Of a stretch of 64,000 bases of DNA, positions 40,949 to 49,470 are shown one piece after another (position 1 is the stretch's first letter; every line of letters starts with the position of its first letter). Where the stretch lies: positions 77,229 to 141,228 of the forward strand of contig JBDHVW010000010.1 in assembly GCA_039809865.1 (NCBI GenBank), given 5' to 3'. A model generated the notes under the pieces. The model did no database searches and was not told the DNA's origin. It saw only the letters and a list, made by a program, of their open reading frames with translations. The translations under genes were made by a program, and so were the position numbers. The stretch comes from QWHO01 sp039809865. Its GTDB lineage: Bacteria; Vulcanimicrobiota; Xenobia; Xenobiales; QWHO01.

Positions 40949-43420
40949 CTACGCGGCCTCGCTCGCGGGAGCGGCCGGGGCCTTGTACTCGGGCGACTTG
41001 CCACCGCCGTGGATGCGCATTCCGTAGAACGACTTCCAGACGAAGAACAGGCCGACGAGCAGGAACAGCAGCGACAATCCGAGCTTCAAGCTGGCGTCCA
41101 TCTCCAGGGCGATTTCCACCGCCAGGAGGCCGAACAGAGTCGTGAACTTGATGATCGGGTTGAGGGCCACCGAGGAGGTGTCCTTATAGGGGTCGCCCAC
41201 CGTGTCACCCACGATGGTGGCCTCGTGGAGAGGCGTGTTCTTGGCGTGAAGCTCGACTTCGACGACCTTCTTGGCGTTGTCCCACGAGCCGCCGGCGTTG
41301 GCCATGTAGATGGCCTGGTAGAGGCCGAACAGGGCGATGGACACCAGGTAAGCGACGAAGAAGAACGGGTTGAAGAAGGCGAAGGCCAGCGTCAGCGTCA
41401 GCACGGCGAAGAAGATGTTCCACATTCCCGCCTGGGCATACTGGGTGCAGATGCGCACCACGTTGGTGCTGTCCTCGACCGAGGCTTTGGTCGAGCCCTC
41501 GAGCTTGATGTTGGCTTTGATGTATTCCACCGCGCGGTAGGCGCCGGTGGTCACCGCCTGCATCGAGGCACCGCAGAACCAGAAGATGACCGCGCCGCCG
41601 GTCATCAGACCGAGCAGGATCATCGGGTCGACCAGGGCGAGCTTGTCCATACCGGCCGTGCCGCCATTGGTAAGCAGGAGGATGATCGAGAAGATCATCG
41701 TGGTCGCGCCCACCACCGCAGTGCCGATGAGCACCGGTTTGGCGGTCGCTTTGAAGGTATTGCCGGCGCCGTCGTTCTCCTCGAGGAAGTGCTTGGCGCG
41801 GGTGAACTCGGGCTTGAAGCCATAGTCTTTGTTGAGCTCGTTCTCGATGTCCGGGATGGTCTCGATGAGCGACAGCTCGTAGATGGACTGGGCGTTGTCG
41901 GTCACGGGGCCGTAGGAGTCGACCGCGATGGTGACGGGGCCCATTCCCAGCATACCAAAGGCCACCAGGCCGAAGGCGAAGACCGCGGCGAACTTGATGG
42001 CGCCGGGGTCGAGCAGGGTCGAGGTGTAGTAAGCGATGGCCATCAGGAACATCATCGTCAGGCCCATCCAGAAGGCCGAGAAGTTGCCGGCCACCATGCC
42101 CGAGAGGATGGTCAGCGAGCTGCCGCCCTCTTTGGACGAGTCGACGATCTCGGCCACGTGGGCCGACTTGGCAGAGGTAAAGATCTTGGTCAGCTCGGGG
42201 ATGATGGCAGCCGACAGGGTGCCGCAGCTGATGATGACCGAGAGCTTCCACCACAGGTCCGGGGCGGGAGCGCCGTTGATGGCCACGTCACCGAGCATCA
42301 GGTAGCTGACGGCGAAGGTGACCAGGATGGAGACGGCCGAGGTCAGCAGCACCAGCGTGGTGAGCGGAGCTTCGAAGTCCATCTTGTCGGCCTGCTGGTA
42401 CTTGCCCTTGGCCATGACGTCGTTGATCATGTAGGAGCCCATCGAGGTGATCACCATGAGCACGCGCATCACGAAGATCCACACCAGCAGAGAGGCCTGC
42501 AGCGGGGTGCTGCCGACGGCCAGGGTGATGAAGACGATGAGGGCCACGCCCGTCACGCCGTAGGTCTCGAAACCGTCGGCGGTGGGACCCACCGAGTCGC
42601 CGGCGTTGTCGCCGGTGCAGTCGGCGATGACACCCGGGTTGCGCGCGTCATCTTCTTTGATGTTGAACACGATCTTCATCAGGTCGGCGCCGATGTCGGC
42701 GATCTTGGTGAAGATACCGCCGCAGATACGCAGCGCCGAGGCGCCCAGCGACTCACCGATGGCGAAGCCGATGAAGCACGGGCCGGCCCACTCGCCGGGG
42801 ATGAAGAGAAGAATGATGAGCATCACCATCAGCTCGACGCAGATCAGCATCAGCCCGATGGACATACCCGCCTGCAGCGGGATGGCGTAGCACGGGAACG
42901 GCTTGCCTTTCAGCGCGCCGAAGGCGGTGCGGGAGTTGGCCCAGGTGTTGATGCGGATACCGAACCAGGCGACCGCGTAAGAGCCCAGGATACCGATGAC
43001 CGAGGCCACCAGGATGACTCCCACCTGCACGAATTCCATCTTCTTGAGGAATCCGAAGTAGTAGACGATGCAGACCGCGATCATCCCCTCGAGAATCATC
43101 AGGAATTTGCCCTGCTGGTTCAGGTAGGCGCGGCAGGTCGCGTAGATCAGCTCGGACATCTCCGCCATCGAGGGATGCACCTGCATGTTCTTGATCGCCG
43201 TCGCCTGCATCCACGAGAACAGCAGTCCCAGGATGCAGACCACGATGCCGCCCATCAGCAGCGTCTGGCCGTTCAGGTTGCCCAGGGACTGGAACGCTTG
43301 CGTTTTCAGCTCGCCCGGGACTTTGATATCGGTCTCGCTGGCCAATGCGGGCAGCTGAGTCAGGGCCATCATGGCGGCGATGGATGCGTATCGCCAGAGG
43401 CCGGTCAGTTTCCGTAACAC
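40949..43420 (-). CDS. hppA: Membrane-bound ion-translocating pyrophosphatase
   Basis: 823 residues with about 16 membrane helices; GTG start at 43420 with TGAGGA seven bases upstream. The substrate-site signature is ADIGADLMKIVFNIKEDDAR followed by NPGVIADCTGDNAGDSVG, and the C-terminal site is GDTVGDPYKDTSS. It hydrolyses PPi and pumps H+ and/or Na+ across the cytoplasmic membrane. The ADCTGDNAGDSVGPTADGFE form and the 800+ length match, from memory, the divergent Chlorobium/Leptospira group reported as Na+-regulated H+ pumps; ion specificity is therefore inference. An N-terminal extension of about 45 residues looks like a signal peptide. It is monocistronic. Confidence 0.95.
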   Translation of the reverse strand: MLRKLTGLWRYASIAAMMALTQLPALASETDIKVPGELKTQAFQSLGNLNGQTLLMGGIVVCILGLLFSWMQATAIKNMQVHPSMAEMSELIYATCRAYLNQQGKFLMILEGMIAVCIVYYFGFLKKMEFVQVGVILVASVIGILGSYAVAWFGIRINTWANSRTAFGALKGKPFPCYAIPLQAGMSIGLMLICVELMVMLIILLFIPGEWAGPCFIGFAIGESLGASALRICGGIFTKIADIGADLMKIVFNIKEDDARNPGVIADCTGDNAGDSVGPTADGFETYGVTGVALIVFITLAVGSTPLQASLLVWIFVMRVLMVITSMGSYMINDVMAKGKYQQADKMDFEAPLTTLVLLTSAVSILVTFAVSYLMLGDVAINGAPAPDLWWKLSVIISCGTLSAAIIPELTKIFTSAKSAHVAEIVDSSKEGGSSLTILSGMVAGNFSAFWMGLTMMFLMAIAYYTSTLLDPGAIKFAAVFAFGLVAFGMLGMGPVTIAVDSYGPVTDNAQSIYELSLIETIPDIENELNKDYGFKPEFTRAKHFLEENDGAGNTFKATAKPVLIGTAVVGATTMIFSIILLLTNGGTAGMDKLALVDPMILLGLMTGGAVIFWFCGASMQAVTTGAYRAVEYIKANIKLEGSTKASVEDSTNVVRICTQYAQAGMWNIFFAVLTLTLAFAFFNPFFFVAYLVSIALFGLYQAIYMANAGGSWDNAKKVVEVELHAKNTPLHEATIVGDTVGDPYKDTSSVALNPIIKFTTLFGLLAVEIALEMDASLKLGLSLLFLLVGLFFVWKSFYGMRIHGGGKSPEYKAPAAPASEAA

Positions 43421-43675
43421 CTTGTTATCCTCACTCTTTCTACACTCCGGCGCCTTTGGCCGGGAAATCTCACACTTACCCCCAAGAAAAAACTTCCGCT
43501 CATTCTAGGTCATTTCGCCGGACCCTGCCTGACATGTAAATTGATTGTTAAGACATCCCCGGGCCCTCGAAACGAAGAATCCACCTCAAGTCTTGAAAAG
43601 TTTTTTCGCCTCGCCTGACAGCTTGACAGTTAGACAGTTAGACTGTAATATAGCTTCAGAAGGGCGGTGACGAAA
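43421..43675. other. Intergenic region with promoters
   Basis: Between the pyrophosphatase and the regulator unit. It is less GC-rich than its surroundings, especially at 43530-43560 (ACATGTAAATTGATTGTTAAG) and 43600-43660, and carries no longer frame. The left part should hold the pyrophosphatase promoter on the minus strand. The right part holds the plus-strand promoter listed separately. Confidence 0.5.
43623..43651 (+). promoter_or_regulatory. Consensus sigma-70 promoter with GACAGTTA repeats
   Basis: The -35 TTGACA (43623-43628) and -10 TAATAT (43646-43651) are separated by exactly 17 bp. The element contains two direct GACAGTTA copies (43625-43632, 43633-43640). A third copy begins at 43745, paired with an inverted TAACTGT at 43765-43771 just before the MerR gene. 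These are plausible binding sites for that regulator. Confidence 0.8.
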
Positions 43676-43753
43676 ATGGTAATCCTGATGCTCTGCGGAC
43701 TCGCGGTTCTCTGGTTCCACCTGGACGTGCTCGAGGGGGTGCCTGACAGTTAA
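43676..43753 (+). CDS. 25-residue membrane micropeptide or leader
   Basis: A 26-codon frame, MVILMLCGLAVLWFHLDVLE then GVPDS, directly downstream of the consensus promoter, preceded by AAGGGCGGTGA as a fair ribosome site. It is one short hydrophobic helix. It ends inside the GACAGTTA/TAACTGT dyad, 37 bp before the MerR start. It could be a small membrane protein or a translated leader; the evidence is positional only. Confidence 0.35.
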   Translation: MVILMLCGLAVLWFHLDVLEGVPDS

Positions 43754-43771
43754 GGTAGACACCCTAACTGT
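43746..43771. promoter_or_regulatory. Inverted repeat ACAGTTA-N12-TAACTGT, likely operator
   Basis: A perfect 7-bp dyad (43746-43752 and 43765-43771) 20 bp upstream of the MerR start, repeating the half-site found twice in the promoter at 43623. The size fits the dyads bound by MerR-family dimers; binding is inferred. Confidence 0.55.
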
Positions 43772-43790
43772 TAACAGCTATGCTGAGGGG

Positions 43791-44303
43791 GTGAAATCTC
43801 CCGACGCGGGCGAGTGGAGTCTGGAAGAGCTGAGCGAGCAGGCCGAGAGCCAGCTCGAGCAGTGGAACCTGCCCAATCCGGGCGGGCGCGTCTCCCCCGT
43901 GCCCAGTTCGCGGACCATCCGCTACTACACCAGCCTGGGGTTGCTGGACAAGCCCAACTACGTGAGCGGAGCCGCGCGCTATAACCGGCGCCACCTCAAC
44001 CAGCTCCTGGCCATCAAGGCGCTGCAGGCGGAATATCTTCCCCTGCCAGCCATTCAGAAGCGCCTGGAGGGCCGCACGCCCGAAGAGCTCGAGCAGATCA
44101 TCGGGGACGCGACGCTCCGCCGTCCGCCCGAGCCCGAGAAGCCTCGCGTCGAGAACTGGGGCACCTGTCAGGCCCTACCGGGGCTAAGGCTCCTGGTGGA
44201 AGACCGCGAAGCGCTGCTGGACTTCATGCTGACCCACGGCGCCACCGAGGTGCAAGAACGTTTGATCCGCGCCCTGAACTCACTGTCCGCGCCTCGGGCG
44301 TGA
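43791..44303 (+). CDS. MerR-family transcriptional regulator
   Basis: 170 residues from a GTG at 43791. After a 38-residue acidic leader comes a winged HTH of MerR type: SSRTIRYYTSLGLLDKPNY, then ARYNRRHLNQLLAIKALQ. The C-terminal part (about 105-170) is short and helical with one Cys (WGTCQALPG); it is not a known effector domain, although LPLPAIQKRLEGRTPEELEQI continues the usual dimer helix. These dimers distort promoters to activate or repress. The GACAGTTA repeats upstream suggest autoregulation. The stop is followed by the GTCGACA array. Confidence 0.87.
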   Translation: MKSPDAGEWSLEELSEQAESQLEQWNLPNPGGRVSPVPSSRTIRYYTSLGLLDKPNYVSGAARYNRRHLNQLLAIKALQAEYLPLPAIQKRLEGRTPEELEQIIGDATLRRPPEPEKPRVENWGTCQALPGLRLLVEDREALLDFMLTHGATEVQERLIRALNSLSAPRA

Positions 44304-44306
44304 GGG

Positions 44307-44334
44307 GTCGACAGTCGACAGTCAACAGTCGACA
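44307..44334. repeat. Four tandem copies of the heptamer GTCGACA
   Basis: GTCGACA, GTCGACA, GTCAACA, GTCGACA, starting three bases after the MerR stop. It is the same repeat that occurs twice inside the kinase gene near 17.7-17.9 kb. Confidence 0.95.
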
Positions 44335-44585
44335 GAATACCGGATAGAGCGAAAGCCGCCGGACCGCCAAAAATCCCAGGAAGGAGCGACTGCTTTTGGC
44401 TCCGTGTGCCCTTCAGGGCCGGTGAGCCGCATCGGGTGTGACAAATATCTCACGGCAGCACGAGATGTCGGCCTGGTTCGACTTCCCGGCTCTGGCTCAG
44501 CGCCAGAGCCCACCTTCTTTTGGAGACGGGGAGGGCGCGCGAATCCGGAACACTAGACCCGCGCGCCCGACCCCCGGTCCAAAAC
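44335..44585. other. Intergenic region between convergent genes
   Basis: No gene is evident. A 9-bp hairpin lies at 44488-44510 (listed separately); otherwise nothing recognisable is seen. Confidence 0.4.
44488..44510 (+). terminator. Hairpin followed by T-rich stretch
   Basis: GGCTCTGGC (44488-44496) and GCCAGAGCC (44502-44510) form a perfect 9-bp stem with a five-base loop, followed on the plus strand by CACCTTCTTTT. It is a moderate candidate terminator for transcripts from the MerR side. Confidence 0.5.
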
Positions 44586-45548
44586 TCAAAGGCTGGCGTA
44601 AGTCTGCTCGAGAATGGCCACGCGGTGCGGGAAAGCGCGCCGCAGACGCTCCACGGCCTCGGGGCCGTTCTCGCGAGCTTCCAGATAGGCCGACCAGCTG
44701 TCGGCAAAATCCTCTCCCAGATTGGTGTTGCTGTATTGACTCGGAGCCCGGCCGTCGGCCGCGGTCGCCTCGCCCCAACCCCGGGCCACACCTTGCGTGC
44801 GGCCCATGACACCGCGGTCCCACAAGGTTCCCAAGATCCCGTCGCGGACGCCATCGGTGGCGTTGCCGACCCCGTGGCCGATCTCGTGATTGAAGACCGC
44901 CTCGTTGAGGTTCTCCAGGCCGTTGAAGAAGCGAATGGTGCCACTCCGGTAGTTGTAGTCGGCGGCCACGTTGCCGTAGGTGTCCCGATGGAGCTCCATG
45001 GCGTTGGCCACGTTGCGGGCGCCGTTGGGGAGTTGCGTGTAGGCATCGGCGATGCGGGCCAGGGCTACCTGCTCTTCGTCCGGACGCAGGCTCGACTGAA
45101 TGCGCACGTCGTGCCCGTCCGCTCCCCGCAAGTGGTAGGCGCCGTCCTCGGCGCGGGTCAGCGAGATTTGCTCGGTCTGGCCGTTGCCATTGGTGAACTG
45201 GAAAGGCTGCCCGCTGGCGATGCCCTGCCGGGTCTGCTCCTCTTGACGGGCGATCAATTCGGGAGTGCGTTCGCTGTTGCGAAAGTCGACCTCGGCGAAG
45301 TCGTCGCGATTGGCCGCCGGCTGGACGTTGGGCCGCGGGGGCACCGGCGGGCAGTCGCGGTGGCCGCCGTAGTTGTCCATCAGGCCGCCGAGCAAGCCGC
45401 CCAGGCTGGTCCCCCGCTCGGGGCGCTCCTGACTCATCTCCACCTTGTCACCGGTCGAAGGCTTGGAGGCGCTCCGCTCCCGGGTCTTGGGACCGTCGTG
45501 CAGCCGGGGAGCTTCCGTGGTGGGGGCTTTCTTGTCGTTGATCACCAT
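44586..45548 (-). CDS. Putative zinc metallopeptidase (HExxH)
   Basis: 320 residues. The ATG at 45548 is preferred because AGGAGG lies 11 bases upstream; a TTG at 45578 would overlap that site. A disordered leader of about 100 residues (including GDKVEMSQE) precedes the catalytic region, which has NEAVFNHEIGHGVGNATDG, an HEIGH zinc site, and a downstream acidic motif NLGEDFADSWSAYLEA that may supply the third ligand as in gluzincins. The layout resembles lethal-factor-like or M91-type toxin peptidases. No signal peptide is visible. It ends near the hairpin at 44488. Substrate unknown. Confidence 0.75.
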   Translation of the reverse strand: MVINDKKAPTTEAPRLHDGPKTRERSASKPSTGDKVEMSQERPERGTSLGGLLGGLMDNYGGHRDCPPVPPRPNVQPAANRDDFAEVDFRNSERTPELIARQEEQTRQGIASGQPFQFTNGNGQTEQISLTRAEDGAYHLRGADGHDVRIQSSLRPDEEQVALARIADAYTQLPNGARNVANAMELHRDTYGNVAADYNYRSGTIRFFNGLENLNEAVFNHEIGHGVGNATDGVRDGILGTLWDRGVMGRTQGVARGWGEATAADGRAPSQYSNTNLGEDFADSWSAYLEARENGPEAVERLRRAFPHRVAILEQTYASL

Positions 45549-45603
45549 CTGCTTGAGCACCTCCTGTGCGATGCCCAATGCAGGGGGTTCGGGAAAAGTT
45601 CCC

Positions 45604-46074
45604 TCAGCCGCGAGATTTTTTTCGGCTCAGGAAACCCGCGCCGCAGACGGCCGCCAGCGACGCGATCGCCAGCACCCAGCCCAGCCAGGGGATCAGGGAC
45701 AGGCCGGCCAGCACTCCGGCGCCCCAGAGCGTGGCCCGGGCGGTATCGAGTTGAGGACGGTCAGCCAGGGTCCCGATCGTCTCCCCCACCCAGGCCAAGG
45801 CGCCGGGAAGCGCCGCCAGCAACTGCCACAGCACCCAGAGCATCAGAACGGCCACGACCAGACCCAGCCCGGGACGCTTCTCGGCGATGGCCATCAGGAA
45901 CAAAAGCCCGACCATGTGCAGCAGCCCTACCACCAGCGCGCGTCCGCGCGCGGCCTCGATCGTCTCGCGCGCCGCCCGGGCCCGGTTGGGCCAGAGCACC
46001 CAGCCGAACAGGCCGAGGCAGCCGACCGAAATGCCGGCCAGAGCGAAACAGAGAGCATACAGAAGAACGGGCAT
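45604..46074 (-). CDS. Polytopic membrane protein, paralog of the 49471 protein
   Basis: 156 residues with four to five hydrophobic helices. Landmarks are LFGWVLWPNRARAARETIEAARG after helix 1 and SLIPWLGWVLAIASLAAV near the end. The protein at 49471 has the same plan (ALWPARVERSRLALERF, GLPVLGWLGAACLGLSAL), so the two look like paralogs bracketing one operon. The ATG shares a base with the anti-sigma stop (TGATG). Last gene of the six-gene unit starting at 49944. No family name can be given. Confidence 0.6.
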   Translation of the reverse strand: MPVLLYALCFALAGISVGCLGLFGWVLWPNRARAARETIEAARGRALVVGLLHMVGLLFLMAIAEKRPGLGLVVAVLMLWVLWQLLAALPGALAWVGETIGTLADRPQLDTARATLWGAGVLAGLSLIPWLGWVLAIASLAAVCGAGFLSRKKSRG

Positions 46075-46559
46075 CAGGCGCGCGCCCAGCGCCAGTTCAG
46101 CGCCGTCGCCCCCAGCAGGGCGACTCCGGCGCAAACCGCCATCATGGTCTCGGTCAATCCCGGCAACTCGAAAGATGGCAGAGTCCAGCTCGCAACGAGC
46201 GACCATCCCGCCGAGAGACTGACCGGCATCGGCACGTAAGTCCAGCCCACCAGGCAAAGGAGCACCAGGAGGGCCGCGGCGACCTGCATCCAGCGCCGAT
46301 CGCGGGTGGGGGTTACCGCGGGCTCGGCGGACAGCGCCGCCAGCACCCCCGCGGTCAGATCCACCGGCACGGGGGGGATTTCCGACAGGCGCCGCAACGA
46401 GCAATCCACGTTGACCAGCTGCCAGCAGGCCTCGCGGCAGGGCCCACAGCCCTCCAGGTGGCGCTGGGCCCAATCGGGCAGACGCCCCGCCAGCTCCAGG
46501 GGATGACGCGTCCCCTCCAGGTGCTCTTGCATGCACTCACGCACCGATGCACAGCTCAT
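46074..46559 (-). CDS. Anti-sigma factor with zinc-finger (zf-HC2-like)
   Basis: 161 residues. The N-terminal cytoplasmic part has the ZAS-type signature RHLEGCGPCREAC (H-x3-C-x2-C). Two hydrophobic segments follow (about 92-112 and 138-156). The ATG overlaps the sigma factor stop (ATGA), the usual arrangement for an ECF sigma and its membrane-bound antagonist. It should hold the sigma factor of the gene just upstream until an envelope signal releases it. Confidence 0.83.
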   Translation of the reverse strand: MSCASVRECMQEHLEGTRHPLELAGRLPDWAQRHLEGCGPCREACWQLVNVDCSLRRLSEIPPVPVDLTAGVLAALSAEPAVTPTRDRRWMQVAAALLVLLCLVGWTYVPMPVSLSAGWSLVASWTLPSFELPGLTETMMAVCAGVALLGATALNWRWARA

Positions 46560-47110
46560 GCGGGTCCTCCCAACCGGGCTCGCAGCCGTTCTCGCGCTCG
46601 AAACAGCGCCACCTTCACGGCCGACTCCGTCATTTCCAAGACCGCTCCGATCTCACCACAGGTCATCTCCTCCGAGTAGTGCAGCACCACGATGGCGCGT
46701 GGGATGGCTTCCAGCGTTCCGACGGCGGCCATCAGGCGCTCCATCTCCAGACGCCGCTCCACCTCGACCGAGGGCTCCGGGGAAGCGTCCGCCACGTCCG
46801 ATTCGAATGGCTCCAGCCGGGCCCGACGCCGCGTGCGCAGCATGTTGAGCCCCAACCGGGTGGCAATCGTCACCAGCCAGGGACGCAGGGGCCGTCCCGC
46901 TTGAAATCGTGCCAGTCCGCGCAGGGCCGAAACGAAGGTCTCCTGCACCAGGTCCTGCGCTTCGGAAGGAGACCCCAGCAGACGATTGCCCAGCCGCCAG
47001 AGGCCTTCCTGGTGCAAGCGCACGATCTGCTCCAGCGCGGGCGCGGAGCCCTGCTGGGCGGCCAGCACCAGCTCGCGCTCGGACGGGTCCACCTGGCGGG
47101 CCGGGCTCAA
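46556..47110 (-). CDS. ECF-type RNA polymerase sigma factor
   Basis: 184 residues. Region 2 is RLLGSPSEAQDLVQETFVSALRGLARFQ followed by PLRPWLVTIATRLGLNMLRTRR; region 4 is IPRAIVVLHYSEEMTCGEIG then AVLEMTESAVKVALFRARERLR, with the HTH. The start is a TTG at 47110 that overlaps the DUF1501 stop (TTGA); a GTG at 47092 is possible. It is coupled to the anti-sigma downstream and the DUF1501 gene upstream, so the regulator pair is co-expressed with a secreted-protein pair, suggesting that they sense or serve the same envelope process. Confidence 0.9.
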   Translation of the reverse strand: MSPARQVDPSERELVLAAQQGSAPALEQIVRLHQEGLWRLGNRLLGSPSEAQDLVQETFVSALRGLARFQAGRPLRPWLVTIATRLGLNMLRTRRRARLEPFESDVADASPEPSVEVERRLEMERLMAAVGTLEAIPRAIVVLHYSEEMTCGEIGAVLEMTESAVKVALFRARERLRARLGGPA

Positions 47111-48186
47111 AGGAACGGCACGGCCTCGTAGCGCCCGCCCAGGACGGCCGTCGCGTCGCCGCCCAGCCAGCGGCCGAGCAGCGTGGTGTAGACCTGCCGG
47201 AAGTCCACCGTATGCACCAGATCCCCTTCCACCAGATGGTCCAGGGAGGGGTATTCGCCGTAGAGGCCGCCCTTCACCCCGCCCCCCAGGACGAACAGCG
47301 GGCCAGCGGTGCCGTGATCGGTGCCCTGGCTGGCGTTCTCCTCGACTCGCCGACCGAACTCGGAGTAAACGACGACCAGGGTCTTGTCGTCCACGCGGCG
47401 CATGAATCCGACCAGAGCCTGGGCCAGCTGCCCCAGGACCTCAGCCTGGCGGTCCTTCTGGCCCGAATGAGTGTCAAAGCCGCTCAGCGCGGTGCAGAAG
47501 ACCTTGCCATAGGGCAGCAAGCGCGCGATGACGCTCAGCGACTTCCCCAGGTCGCCGCTGGCCACCGACTCGCCCTCGCAGGCGTGGCAATGGTCCAGGG
47601 CTCCCTCGAGGCGCTCGAACGTGCGCCCCAGGTGGCCCCCGAAGTCGGCGTACATCCCCTGGAGCAGCGCCCGGTCCTCGGGCTGCGCGAACTGGAACTG
47701 GTCCGGGTTGCGCAGGCACAGCGGCTGCGATTTGGCGGCGTAGAGCGCGCGGGTCAGGGAGCTGCCCACGTTGACCGCCTCGCCCCCGGCCCGATCCAGA
47801 TAGCGCCCCAGCCAGCCGTAGTGGGCCGCGCCCCGGCGCACTCCGGTGTGCCAGATGTCAGCCGAGGCGAAATGGGAGCGGTCCGGATCGGGATAACCGA
47901 CCCCGTTCACGATCGCCATCTTGCCCGCCCGGTAAAGCGGCAGCAGAGGCTCCAGGGCGGGATGCAGCGCCAGGCCCTTCGCCAGGGCCGTCCCGGACAG
48001 TGCCAGCCGGGGGCGGGCCCGGCGATAGGCGCCGCAATCGTTGATCACCGTGTTCAGGCCATCGTTGCCGCCAAACAGGTGGATCATGACCAGTTTGCGC
48101 CCGCCCGGCGAGGCCCAGCTCAATTCGGGCAGCATCATGACCCCTGCCAGCGCCAGGGTCGCCTGGAAGAACTCGCGTCGCTTCAT
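47107..48186 (-). CDS. DUF1501 protein with Tat-like signal
   Basis: 359 residues. The N-terminus MKRREFFQATLALAGVMML looks like a twin-arginine signal peptide with an RREFF core. The family landmarks follow: KLVMIHLFGGNDGLNTVI, RSHFASADIWHTG, GFDTHSGQ and VVYSEFGRRVEENAS..GTDHGTAGPLFVLGG, which resemble the alkaline-phosphatase/sulfatase fold metal sites. DUF1501 proteins are exported and nearly always pair with DUF1800 proteins in aquatic and soil bacteria; their reaction is unknown. The DUF1800 gene ends two bases upstream. Confidence 0.9.
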   Translation of the reverse strand: MKRREFFQATLALAGVMMLPELSWASPGGRKLVMIHLFGGNDGLNTVINDCGAYRRARPRLALSGTALAKGLALHPALEPLLPLYRAGKMAIVNGVGYPDPDRSHFASADIWHTGVRRGAAHYGWLGRYLDRAGGEAVNVGSSLTRALYAAKSQPLCLRNPDQFQFAQPEDRALLQGMYADFGGHLGRTFERLEGALDHCHACEGESVASGDLGKSLSVIARLLPYGKVFCTALSGFDTHSGQKDRQAEVLGQLAQALVGFMRRVDDKTLVVVYSEFGRRVEENASQGTDHGTAGPLFVLGGGVKGGLYGEYPSLDHLVEGDLVHTVDFRQVYTTLLGRWLGGDATAVLGGRYEAVPFL

Positions 48187-48188
48187 GC

Positions 48189-49469
48189 TCACCTCACCTG
48201 AAAATCGGGACTCGCCAGAATCATGGCCAGGGTCTGCTCCGGTCCCCTGGCAGCGCAGATCCGCGCCAGATGGGCCCGGGTCTTGGAAGTCACGTCGCTC
48301 AGCCCGCACGCCTCCAGCATCCGGGCCAGCGCCTGCTCGGCCGTGGCTCCGTCCACCAGCAGCGCCAGCGAATTGCGATAGTGTCCGGCCACCAGGTGCG
48401 CGTAGTTGAGCCTGTCGAGCAAAGTGCCGGTGTTGAACCAGGCGGCCCCCTCGGCCCAGCCCGCCACGCTGGGCGGAAGCCAGGGCAGCTGGCCCATCGA
48501 GACCAGCTTCTCCAGCCAGAGCCAGGTAGGACCGGTCCCGATGCCGTTGCGGAACTGGCCGTGCAGCACGCGCAGAGCGGACACGGCATACTCCACCGGG
48601 CTCTTGAAGGCCTGGCGGAGCTCCGCGGTCTGGCGGAAGGCCGAGCCCAGAAAGAGAGCCTCGAGCACGGCCGCTACCACGCCGTGGTGCTGCAGGTAGA
48701 CCGCGGCCAGGCGCTCGACCTCGTCGGCGGGCGTCTCCACCCCCGTGAAGAAGCGGAACAGGCGATCGCAGAGGCGGCGCGCCGTCTGAGGATGGTTGGC
48801 CAGGATTCGCACCACCGCTTCGCCGTCGAGCTGGCCGGTGTGGCCCAGAAAGCGCTTGGGACCGTCGTCGTGGCGCTCGGGCTGATTCTGGAACACCCCG
48901 TGCACCCAGTCGATGCCCCAGCCGCTCAGGGCGCGCGCGGCCGCTTTGATATCGGCCTCGGTGTAATGGCCCGCGCCCAGCGTGAACAGCTCCAGGAGCT
49001 CGCGAGCGTAATTCTCGTTGGGATGGCCCTTTTCGTTGACATGGCCGTCCAGGTAGACGAGCATGGCCGGGTCCTGCGAGACCGCCCGCAGCAGGTCGCC
49101 GAAGCGGCCCGTGGCGTGGGTCCGCAACAGGTCGTTCTGGTTCGCCAGGAAGGCCGGGAAGACCACCGGGACGACCGCGCTCGTGAAGTGGCCGTGCCAG
49201 AAGAGCGTCATCTTCTCTTGCAGCGGACTGCGCGTGGTGATCATCTGGTTGAGCCACCAGGTGATCAGCACGGCCACCTGACCGAGGGTGAGCGTGAAGC
49301 CGGGAGGCAGCTCGGTGAGCCGGGGCACCTCGGGCCGCTCCGGTCGATAGCGTACCAGCTCGCGCACGCTGGCCTCGTAGCCCTGGCGCAGGCTGCGCCC
49401 GAGCTCGGTGGGCGTTACCCCGAACCCGCAGGCGCGCCAGAGATAGGCGTGCAGGCGCCGCTCGTCCAC
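48189..49469 (-). CDS. DUF1800 protein
   Basis: 426 residues from a GTG at 49469. Family landmarks are LWRACGFGVTPTELG, KMTLFWHGHFTS, NENYARELLELFTLGAGHY and ALSGWGI. DUF1800 proteins are large, helical, mostly exported, and occur with DUF1501 partners; proposed roles include polymer or carbohydrate handling, but none is proven. No clear signal peptide is seen, unlike many members, so it may be carried out by its Tat partner. One base separates it from the upstream membrane protein gene. Confidence 0.88.
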   Translation of the reverse strand: MDERRLHAYLWRACGFGVTPTELGRSLRQGYEASVRELVRYRPERPEVPRLTELPPGFTLTLGQVAVLITWWLNQMITTRSPLQEKMTLFWHGHFTSAVVPVVFPAFLANQNDLLRTHATGRFGDLLRAVSQDPAMLVYLDGHVNEKGHPNENYARELLELFTLGAGHYTEADIKAAARALSGWGIDWVHGVFQNQPERHDDGPKRFLGHTGQLDGEAVVRILANHPQTARRLCDRLFRFFTGVETPADEVERLAAVYLQHHGVVAAVLEALFLGSAFRQTAELRQAFKSPVEYAVSALRVLHGQFRNGIGTGPTWLWLEKLVSMGQLPWLPPSVAGWAEGAAWFNTGTLLDRLNYAHLVAGHYRNSLALLVDGATAEQALARMLEACGLSDVTSKTRAHLARICAARGPEQTLAMILASPDFQVR

Positions 49470-49470
49470 G

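Noticed and set aside
40856..43417. Long plus-strand frame rich in Asp, His and Gly
   Set aside because: Complement of the membrane pyrophosphatase gene; the composition mirrors the antisense of hydrophobic codons.
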